This document shows positions 1 to 7,705 of a stretch of 42,722 bases of DNA, in pieces. Positions within the stretch are counted from its first letter, which is position 1, and every line of letters starts with the position of its first letter. The notes under the pieces were generated by a model. That model was not told where the DNA came from. It searched no databases and was given only the letters and a program-made list of their open reading frames with translations. The translations under genes and the position numbers were made by a program. The stretch is from NCBI GenBank assembly GCA_937944095.1, contig CALEAC010000186.1, positions 1 to 42,722 on the forward strand, read 5' to 3'. This DNA comes from an uncultured Saprospiraceae bacterium. GTDB lineage: Bacteria > Bacteroidota > Bacteroidia > Chitinophagales > Saprospiraceae.

Positions 1-63
1 ACAATTATGCCTAAGCCCTGCCTCAGCAGTGATGTCAGTGAACTGAGACAGTATGGATCCTGA
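1..63 (+). CDS. Possible 3' end of an upstream truncated CDS (frame 1 open to TGA at 61-63)
   Basis: Frame 1 reads TIMPKPCLSSDVSELRQYGS* without interruption from the window edge; the other two plus frames stop earlier. Too short to identify. Confidence 0.2.
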   Translation, partial: TIMPKPCLSSDVSELRQYGS

Positions 64-144
64 GCAGAACAACAAGATTAAACAAAAGCAATTTTTCATA
101 ACTGATAGATTTTTATAAATCATACACTCTAGTATAAAAATAAA

Positions 145-175
145 AATCCGGGTCACTAGTGTAGTAACCCGGATT
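145..175 (-). terminator. Rho-independent-like terminator hairpin for the SusC-SusD-lipoprotein operon
   Basis: Inverted repeat AATCCGGGT(145-153)...ACCCGGATT(167-175); the plus-strand A-run on its left reads as a T-tract on the minus strand, just downstream of the 204..1148 CDS. Confidence 0.7.
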
Positions 176-203
176 AATTTATTTAACTATAATCTTAGCT
201 GAT

Positions 204-1148
204 TTAGATTTTTGTCAGCAAGACCCTATCTGTATTCTCATAAGCACAACCACCCCCGTTTTCGAAATACTCGAAAGTGATAGTGGCATCATTTGTAATA
301 TCCTGAGGTTGTGCAGCACCAGTTTCATACAAGATGTTAGGTGGTGCGCAGCCGACACCTGGACCAACAGTTAACCAAGACACAGTCGTACAAACAAAAT
401 CGATTGTAGCTGTGATAGGAAAACCACCAAATGCATCAATTACCACTGCATCAAACTGTCTCCTAGTCGTAGAACCAGGTACTAACTGAAGTGTTACGTT
501 CTCAGCTCTTAGGCCTGTTGCCCATGGATTTCCTGGACCTTCCAAGAAAGAAATTGAATATTCCCCAACGAAAAGATTATCTGGAAGTGGACACGTTGCG
601 TTCACATTCCAATCAAAGTAGGCTCTAAATGCATCAGAGATAATTGTACTCTCTGTGTTAGCGGATGAGAATACTCTACCGTCTGATAGTATGATTTTTG
701 AAGAATATCTAAATACATCACCCGGCGAAATTGCAGTAATATCAATTCCAGCCTTAGTCGCTGCTTCCTCAAAAGGATAAGAAACCGTAATGTTTTTCAA
801 GCCTAAGGCTGAATCACCAAACTGGCTTGCGTCATAAGTTTCGTACAACGCTTCTTCTGTACTCATATCACCATTAGAGGGATCGTTATCAACAAATCTA
901 AATAGAACTTCGTAAGTCTGTACGTTGAGGCCAGCATCTTCTGATTGGAACTCAACTTCATGAGAGTAGCTAGAAGACGAAGGATTCGCAAGATCAAATT
1001 CGCCTGATATCAAGGAAACCAATCTAGGGAATGCGCCAATCTCTGCTGTATCAACAGTTATTATAGGGCCTAATTCTGGGTCTTTTCCACAAGAAAAGAG
1101 CATTGCCATTGCCAAGAAAAAGAGGCTATATGTTTTTAAAAATTTCAT
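204..1148 (-). CDS. Putative outer-membrane lipoprotein, third gene of a SusC/SusD operon
   Basis: 314 aa; MKFLKTYSLFFLAMAMLFSCGKD gives a signal peptide with lipobox-like LFSC; located 17 nt downstream of susD on the same strand. Confidence 0.8.
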   Translation of the reverse strand: MKFLKTYSLFFLAMAMLFSCGKDPELGPIITVDTAEIGAFPRLVSLISGEFDLANPSSSSYSHEVEFQSEDAGLNVQTYEVLFRFVDNDPSNGDMSTEEALYETYDASQFGDSALGLKNITVSYPFEEAATKAGIDITAISPGDVFRYSSKIILSDGRVFSSANTESTIISDAFRAYFDWNVNATCPLPDNLFVGEYSISFLEGPGNPWATGLRAENVTLQLVPGSTTRRQFDAVVIDAFGGFPITATIDFVCTTVSWLTVGPGVGCAPPNILYETGAAQPQDITNDATITFEYFENGGGCAYENTDRVLLTKI

Positions 1149-1165
1149 AGTTCTCAGTTGTTATT

Positions 1166-2902
1166 TTAATTAATAAATCCTGGTGGGTTATTGTCCCAAA
1201 ATACCTGATCTGTTTGGCTCTTCTGAGTCGCATTCTTATTCAGGTTAACATAAACTGATGGATATAATGCTGATCTAATAAACTCTCCAGCACTAGGCTG
1301 AATCATCGGTTGGATATTAGACGGATAACCAGTTCTTCTGTACAGGTTATACCCTTCGATACCATTACCATATGAAGCAATTAGAAACTCCTTAGCTAAG
1401 ACATCCATAGGATCAGCAGCACTATCATAATTAGCCATTACTGCCATCATGTAGTTATCTACAGCAGTTGTATCTGGAAGTGTTGCAGAACCTAGGATTG
1501 GTGAATTATCAACCGGGTTGACACCAATTTGCTCAGAGAAAGAACCAGCATCCACTTCTTGAGCGAAGTTGAGTACATAGTCTATCGAATTCTCTATACC
1601 AGCTAACATTAGTGCTCTAGCATCTTCACCAGTTCCAGCTTCTAGAGCAAGCTCTGCTCTATAGAAGTCTACAAAGAAGTGAGGAATAATCGGCAATATA
1701 CCTGCGCCTAATCCACCATCTGTTCCAGTATTCTGAGTCACCCTGTAAGTATCATTATCCCACTTTCCGCCGGCAGGATAGACACCGTACTGAGTTCTTA
1801 CTGCACCATCTGGTGGTATACCATTACCGTTACCGTGATCTCTACCGTAATAGCCATCCGTCAACGAACCGACACAATATGGCATATTCGGGTCGACACT
1901 TAGGTAATGATCAGGTGTTGAACTAGCATCTGGAAATGGTGAGAATACACAATCAAATAAGTTAACATCATCCAATGGAATCTCTGGTACTTGTCTGTAG
2001 AAATAACCTCTAATTCTAGGGTCTTTGAGACCTTTCTCTTCGTTAAGTAACCATAAGAACCAGTTAGACATATAGTCACCATCTTCTGTTTCATAGTGTT
2101 CTGCATAGAATGGATGTCTAGAATCAGGATTCTGTCTAGAAGATCCAAACTTGAATGCCATCGACTCTCCAGCAGTACTAATGAAATCACCACCTTCGAT
2201 AATGGCCATTGCTTTGGAACCAGCAGAAGCGTCTACAAGTCTTGTAGTGACATAAGCCTTAAGCTTCAGAGAATTCGCTGCTTTTATCCAAGAGCCAGCA
2301 TCACCGTCATAAAACTGATCAGCTAATGGTGCGGCACCTGTATTATCAGTAAGAACCGTAATCGCCTCATCTAATAGAACTAATGCGGCAGCATATACAT
2401 CAGCACCAGAATCACTCTTAGGTGAGATATTATCTGCGCCTTGGCCTATTTCGCTGTATGGTACATCACCAAACATATCGACTAAGGTCATCATGACATA
2501 AGCCTTAAGCACTCTTGCTGAACCACCATGTATTCCGAAACCTTTTTCATCTCCTTCTGTGATGATTGCATTGGCATCTGGCATAAAATCTCTGTAAGCT
2601 TCTCTCCAGATGTTATCAAAACTCTGAGCCGTATATGATGTCTCATAATTAACACCAGAGGTAAATGCACGCTGTCTAGATAGCATCATCGTGAAGTCAT
2701 TCATACTGAAGTGTGTCGGATCTCCACCGTTAAAGAACTGTGCAAAATTAACTTGCACACTATTGTATAGAGCTTCGAAGTTAGAAGCATCTGTCGCTGG
2801 GAAGTTTGGATCATCTCTTAGGTCCAGCTCAAAAGTATCTGAGCATGACCAGAGAAGCATTCCTCCCAGGGCAATTATTGTTATATATTTTAAAAATTTC
2901 AT
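1166..2902 (-). CDS. SusD/RagB-family outer-membrane lipoprotein
   Basis: 578 aa; lipobox LLWSC; alpha-helical SusD-like pattern (FDNIWREAYRDFMPDANAII..., SARVLKAYVMMTLVDMFGDVPYSE); directly downstream of susC. Confidence 0.9.
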   Translation of the reverse strand: MKFLKYITIIALGGMLLWSCSDTFELDLRDDPNFPATDASNFEALYNSVQVNFAQFFNGGDPTHFSMNDFTMMLSRQRAFTSGVNYETSYTAQSFDNIWREAYRDFMPDANAIITEGDEKGFGIHGGSARVLKAYVMMTLVDMFGDVPYSEIGQGADNISPKSDSGADVYAAALVLLDEAITVLTDNTGAAPLADQFYDGDAGSWIKAANSLKLKAYVTTRLVDASAGSKAMAIIEGGDFISTAGESMAFKFGSSRQNPDSRHPFYAEHYETEDGDYMSNWFLWLLNEEKGLKDPRIRGYFYRQVPEIPLDDVNLFDCVFSPFPDASSTPDHYLSVDPNMPYCVGSLTDGYYGRDHGNGNGIPPDGAVRTQYGVYPAGGKWDNDTYRVTQNTGTDGGLGAGILPIIPHFFVDFYRAELALEAGTGEDARALMLAGIENSIDYVLNFAQEVDAGSFSEQIGVNPVDNSPILGSATLPDTTAVDNYMMAVMANYDSAADPMDVLAKEFLIASYGNGIEGYNLYRRTGYPSNIQPMIQPSAGEFIRSALYPSVYVNLNKNATQKSQTDQVFWDNNPPGFIN

Positions 2903-2925
2903 ATTGATCTTATTGTTTAAATGAA

Positions 2926-5900
2926 TTAGAATGTAGCTGATAGACTTACGCCATATCGCTTAGCAGTTGGGCCAGTTATGAAATCCATACCTCTACCATT
3001 GCCGACACCAACACTCAGTACCTCTGGATCAAAATTGATTCCTTCAGGGAAGTTGAATGCATTGTACCATAAGTTTTCACCTATAACACTTAAACTAAGA
3101 CTGCCAAATGGTGTCTTATCGATTATACTTTTAGGTATAGTGTACCCAAGAGAAACTTCTCTTAATCTCAATACTGTACCATCGAAGATAGCCCCTTCAT
3201 CTGGTCCGAAGAATCCTTCGAAGAAAGCATCACCAGCATATATCTGTATGTCATTTTTGTTACCTTCTGCATCTACACCTTGAAGAACGAAAGGTAAGAA
3301 TCTATCAAATTCTGTATCAATTGTATTACCCCTAGCTAATAATGTAGAAGCTGTTCCAGAGTAGATATCACCACCTTTAGTGTAACCTAGATTAACAAAA
3401 AGATTAAGACCTTTCCAACCCAACGTATTCAAATATGCAACTGTGTAATCAGGATTAGGATCTCCAATCGGGAAAATCTCATCAGTTGCCTGATAGAATC
3501 CTTGATCTGTTACTCTTAGTTGACCATCTAACCTTTCGAATCGAGTGCCCTGGATGACGCCAAATGGCTCTCCTGGTATGGCGAAGTTTCCTAAGTTAGA
3601 AAAACCAGCGATAGGCACTTGATCTACATCGTCAGATACAGATACTACAGTGTTCTCATTCATCGTGAAATTAACACCGAACCTCCATCTAAAATCTTTC
3701 TGAAGTGGCTCTATCCAAGCCCCTAATTCCAAACCTTTATTCTCCACTTCAGCTGCATTAGTTCTTGTAACACTGAAACCAGATGCTGGATCCAAATCTA
3801 AGTCTATAATAAGGTCAGATGATCTTTTATTATAGGCTGATAAGTCCACGCCTAGTTTGTTCTGCCAGAATCGTCCTTCGATACCAGCCTCGACTTCTCT
3901 ATGCTTTTCTGCCTGGAGTGCTGGGTTACCTAATCTATTATCTATAGCATTGTTATTGAGCACCGTACCGTCTCTATCTACAAATAATCTTGTGGATGAG
4001 AAGAGCTTATTTCTAGTACCGTAAGGGTTAGGGTATCCTGCAGACTGACCGATACTAGCTCTTAATTTCAGGTAATTAATATTCTTGTTGTTAATCAAAC
4101 CATCGATTGCTTCAGTTGGTATAAATGAAGCATTGATACTCGGATAGAATACAGATCTATTGTCATCTTCTAAAGTAGAAGTCCAGTCATTTCTCGCCAT
4201 GACACCGACATATAGAAAGTTTCTAAATCCAACAGTTGCCGTACCGAATAGTCCAAGTGTGTTTTCTTCTCTAATCCTAGACTGAGCCGTAGTACTGATA
4301 AAATTATCATGAGTCGCAAGACCATATACAAATTGATTCAATGACTCTACGAGCTCCGTACTAAAGTCTTCTCTTCTACCATTACCACCGACGACACCGG
4401 AAAGGTTGAGATCCTCATTAAGCTGAAAATCATAGTTCAAGGTCAAAAGATTATCAACAATAGAACTTAGATAAGTTGAAGTCGTTAATGATCCATCTAG
4501 GAATTGCTGACCACCTCTATTAAGTAATCGATCGTTCTGCTGAGAGTACTTATCGAGACTTATTCTATAGTTAAGCGATAAGTTATCTGTCAGATCATAA
4601 CCTAAGTTTATATTTCCGAAGAATCTGTCTAGGTCTTCTGTATCCTTAGCATTATTAAGTGTCCATAGTGGGTGAGTAATCTGAGACGCACCTTGTCTGT
4701 AATAAGTCTGAGTATTATCTATCTCTGACTGGAAAGGCAAGCCGAATAAATCAATACTTCTAGGTGTATAAAGAACATCTGCGAACAATGATGGATCACT
4801 GTCAAACGTCGGTCCTGAACCATCAGAAGTACCAATAGGTGGTGTTATTCTATCCGCGAACACATAGTTAAACGTACCATTAAGTCTAATGCCATTATCT
4901 AGCTTAGTCGCCATACCTAGCGCAAAATTATTTCTCTTATAGTTATTAGAAGATGAGCCATCAGCCAATTTGGGCGTGAATCCATTCTCATTAAGTACAC
5001 TGTAAGAAGCACTTACCATAGAATTTTCTCCGATGCTTTTGCTCACACTTAATGAAGTGTTAGTTCCTATACCAGTTTGGAAGAAATCCTCTACACTTTC
5101 GTAAGGCCTGTATTCATATCTATCAAAAGTTTGGCTAGGGTGATCGGCCGCGTTACCGTTAGTGCTAAATGGGTGGGCTACTGTACCATCTTCCGAAATC
5201 CCATTAGTTCCTCTTGTGTCAAATGATGGACCCCAGTTAGAGAAGAACCAACCAAAGTTTCCAGAGAACCCGTTACCATATGTATTTTGGTATTCTGGCA
5301 AGTTAGCCACCTGATTCCAAGATATCTTTTGGTTGAAAGAGACTTCCATGCCTTTGTTATTACTTACATCTAAGTCACCTGTTTTTGTTGTGATTAGAAC
5401 GACACCATTTCGACCAGCTTCTCCATACAATACGGTCGCACTCAATCCCTTAAGGATATTGATTTCCTTGATATTGTTAGGATCTAAGTCTAAGAAACGA
5501 CTAGAAGCACTAGCACCACCTCTTACGAAATCCTCTTCTGTGTTCGTTTCTGTATTGAAAGGAACACCATCGACAACGAAAAGTGGTTGGTTAGTACCTG
5601 AAATAGAGGAATACCCTCTAATAACGATTGAGGTACCAGAACCAGCAAGACCAGAAGTAGAAGTGATATCTACACCCGTCGTCTTTCCTCTCAATAGACG
5701 AGAGACATCTGACTCAGAACGATTTTCCAGCTCAGCGACATCTATGGTACTTACACCATAACCGAGGGCCTTTTTCTCTTTCTTTATACCAAGTCCAGTC
5801 ACAACAATCTCATCTAGTAACTCTCCCTCAGAGAGTGTCACAGAAATTGAATTTAGACCATTAATATTGACGGTCTGAGTGCTGTACCCCGTATAACTGA

Positions 5901-6111
5901 CTACTAATTCGGTCGCGTCATCTGGAACTACCAGAGAGAAACTACCATCTATGTCTGTGATCGTACCTAAATCAGTACCATCCACCAGAACATTTGCACC
6001 GATCATAGGTAGACCAGTGTCATCTATTATCGACCCAGAGACAGTTCTCTGTGCAGATAATGACAAGCTGAATAAGACTGTGCAGAACACCAGTCCAAGC
6101 AATTTTTTCAT
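2926..6111 (-). CDS. SusC/RagA-family TonB-linked outer-membrane protein
   Basis: 1061 aa; signal peptide, carboxypeptidase-D-regulatory-like domain (TVSGSIIDDTGLPMIGANVLVDGTDLGTITDIDGSFSL), plug domain with the ...VLYGEAGRNGVVLITTK motif, C-terminal beta-barrel ending in F. Confidence 0.95.
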   Translation of the reverse strand: MKKLLGLVFCTVLFSLSLSAQRTVSGSIIDDTGLPMIGANVLVDGTDLGTITDIDGSFSLVVPDDATELVVSYTGYSTQTVNINGLNSISVTLSEGELLDEIVVTGLGIKKEKKALGYGVSTIDVAELENRSESDVSRLLRGKTTGVDITSTSGLAGSGTSIVIRGYSSISGTNQPLFVVDGVPFNTETNTEEDFVRGGASASSRFLDLDPNNIKEINILKGLSATVLYGEAGRNGVVLITTKTGDLDVSNNKGMEVSFNQKISWNQVANLPEYQNTYGNGFSGNFGWFFSNWGPSFDTRGTNGISEDGTVAHPFSTNGNAADHPSQTFDRYEYRPYESVEDFFQTGIGTNTSLSVSKSIGENSMVSASYSVLNENGFTPKLADGSSSNNYKRNNFALGMATKLDNGIRLNGTFNYVFADRITPPIGTSDGSGPTFDSDPSLFADVLYTPRSIDLFGLPFQSEIDNTQTYYRQGASQITHPLWTLNNAKDTEDLDRFFGNINLGYDLTDNLSLNYRISLDKYSQQNDRLLNRGGQQFLDGSLTTSTYLSSIVDNLLTLNYDFQLNEDLNLSGVVGGNGRREDFSTELVESLNQFVYGLATHDNFISTTAQSRIREENTLGLFGTATVGFRNFLYVGVMARNDWTSTLEDDNRSVFYPSINASFIPTEAIDGLINNKNINYLKLRASIGQSAGYPNPYGTRNKLFSSTRLFVDRDGTVLNNNAIDNRLGNPALQAEKHREVEAGIEGRFWQNKLGVDLSAYNKRSSDLIIDLDLDPASGFSVTRTNAAEVENKGLELGAWIEPLQKDFRWRFGVNFTMNENTVVSVSDDVDQVPIAGFSNLGNFAIPGEPFGVIQGTRFERLDGQLRVTDQGFYQATDEIFPIGDPNPDYTVAYLNTLGWKGLNLFVNLGYTKGGDIYSGTASTLLARGNTIDTEFDRFLPFVLQGVDAEGNKNDIQIYAGDAFFEGFFGPDEGAIFDGTVLRLREVSLGYTIPKSIIDKTPFGSLSLSVIGENLWYNAFNFPEGINFDPEVLSVGVGNGRGMDFITGPTAKRYGVSLSATF

Positions 6112-6200
6112 ATTGATGAATTTGATTTTAAAATGAACTTACTGAGGAGTTCAGACGTGCCGCGAAGTACCCTAATTTGTTGTAAAGTGAGTTTTTTCAT
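6108..6200 (-). CDS. Candidate 30-aa small ORF (leader peptide?) overlapping the susC start by ATGA
   Basis: Minus-strand ATG at 6200-6198 encodes MKKLTLQQIRVLRGTSELLSKFILKSNSSI*; TGA (6110-6108) overlaps the susC ATG (6111-6109). Confidence 0.35.
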   Translation of the reverse strand: MKKLTLQQIRVLRGTSELLSKFILKSNSSI

Positions 6201-6261
6201 ACTGATTCGTCCTATCCTCTCTTTAATTTGAGATTCAATTATTGGGCAATATAGTAATTTC

Positions 6262-6273
6262 CCCTAATTAGGG
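6262..6273. promoter_or_regulatory. 12-bp perfect palindrome upstream of the smORF-susC operon (candidate operator)
   Basis: CCCTAATTAGGG, about 62 nt upstream of the small ORF start. Confidence 0.3.
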
Positions 6274-6314
6274 AATCTTCTTACAAAAATTTAAAACAAT
6301 AAATGCTAAAACAA

Positions 6315-6343
6315 CAGAGCACCAAATATTATATGGTGCTCTG
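6315..6343 (-). terminator. Hairpin downstream of the second susCD pair
   Basis: CAGAGCACCA(6315-6324)-AATATTATA-TGGTGCTCTG(6334-6343), 10-bp perfect stem just past the stop of the 6363..7685 CDS. Confidence 0.7.
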
Positions 6344-6362
6344 TACTATAATTTGATTTAGT

Positions 6363-7685
6363 TTAGTAACAAGGATTCTGCATAATTGCCGTATTCGCAT
6401 CGACTTCGGATCGAGGAATAGGCATTAACACCTTACAAGCATCTAGTCCTTTGCTGGTCACAAACTGAGTTGCGAGATCAGTTCTGAGCATATCAAACCA
6501 TCTATGCCCACCTTCCCAGGCTAGCTCAATCATTCGTTCATTGAGTATCGCATCCTTGAAATTAGATGCATCCAAAGAAAGACCACCTAAACCTGCTCTT
6601 GTTCTAACCATGTTGAGCAATTCACTTGCAGAATCGTAATCTCCCATTTCCGCTAGCGCCTCAGCTTTAATCAGCATCACATCTGCTAACCTAAGGATGA
6701 TTGTATTGTCTGTACCCAAAGCAAAATCGGACCATTTAGCAACATAAAAAGGGCTTTCTGCTCCTTCCGATGCATCCGCCACTGCTGCTCTTCTAGTATC
6801 CCCTTCTTCATAAGCATCCAAAATCATCTGAGAAGGTGCAACTTCATGTCTGCCACCTGGCTTATCCCAATACCAAAATGATAATGAATTAGCATCGGTA
6901 GCGTTGAAGTCAAGTTGGAATATAGCCTCGCTAGAAACTGTGCCATTATATAAGTCCATATAATTAGGCGTCAATGAATAACCCTCAGCCATTACGGCAT
7001 CTGCTGCGCTATTTGCTTCAGACCAATTTCCGAGTGACAAGTACACTTTTGCTAACATTGCATTTACAGCGCCTAATGATACCATCGTTGCAGAACCTGC
7101 GGCAACCTCTGACTTTGCTGCTGTTAGATCAGCAATTATCTGAGCATATACTTCAGACTGCGAAGCAGCAGCAAGGTTGACGTCTTCTAGTGAGACGACT
7201 GGTGTCAGAACCAGTGGCACATCACCCCATACATTAGTCAGATAATAATAAGCATATGCTCTTAGTGCTTTTGCTTCTCCAGAATATTGCGCCTTAAGGG
7301 GTTCTAAGGCGAGATCAGTAACAGTTGGTAGCGTTGCTAAAATCACATTCGCATTGTATATCAATTCATAGGCACGTACCCATATCTGAACGAATTCTGC
7401 GTTATCAGGTAATACATCATTCTCATCAAATTCTCTCAACGAAGTAAAGGTCCCAATATGATCTGTAATATCTGATAACACATCGATATTAAAATAGGCT
7501 CGGTCACTCCAGAAGTCCTGCGCATTACTATAGAGTCCAGTCATTGCGACAGCGGCGCTGCTCGCATCACTGATCAATTTTTCGCTATCTATAGATTGGG
7601 TGGGATCCAGTTCTAGTGGTCCTTCGCAAGAATGGCATAATCCGACTATTGCAAAGATGATTAGATATAATTTATAATTTTTCAT
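6363..7685 (-). CDS. RagB/SusD-family nutrient-uptake outer-membrane lipoprotein
   Basis: 440 aa; lipobox-like LCHSC; canonical SusD features (EAKALRAYAYYYLTNVWGDVPLV, RLADVMLIKAEALAEMG, NERMIELAWEGGHRWFDMLRT). Confidence 0.95.
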   Translation of the reverse strand: MKNYKLYLIIFAIVGLCHSCEGPLELDPTQSIDSEKLISDASSAAVAMTGLYSNAQDFWSDRAYFNIDVLSDITDHIGTFTSLREFDENDVLPDNAEFVQIWVRAYELIYNANVILATLPTVTDLALEPLKAQYSGEAKALRAYAYYYLTNVWGDVPLVLTPVVSLEDVNLAAASQSEVYAQIIADLTAAKSEVAAGSATMVSLGAVNAMLAKVYLSLGNWSEANSAADAVMAEGYSLTPNYMDLYNGTVSSEAIFQLDFNATDANSLSFWYWDKPGGRHEVAPSQMILDAYEEGDTRRAAVADASEGAESPFYVAKWSDFALGTDNTIILRLADVMLIKAEALAEMGDYDSASELLNMVRTRAGLGGLSLDASNFKDAILNERMIELAWEGGHRWFDMLRTDLATQFVTSKGLDACKVLMPIPRSEVDANTAIMQNPCY

Positions 7686-7705
7686 TGCTAAAAGTTTTAG
7701 ATTAT

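Noticed and set aside
5333-5761. 142-aa plus-strand ORF inside susC
   Set aside because: Antisense shadow of the well-supported SusC plug-domain coding sequence.
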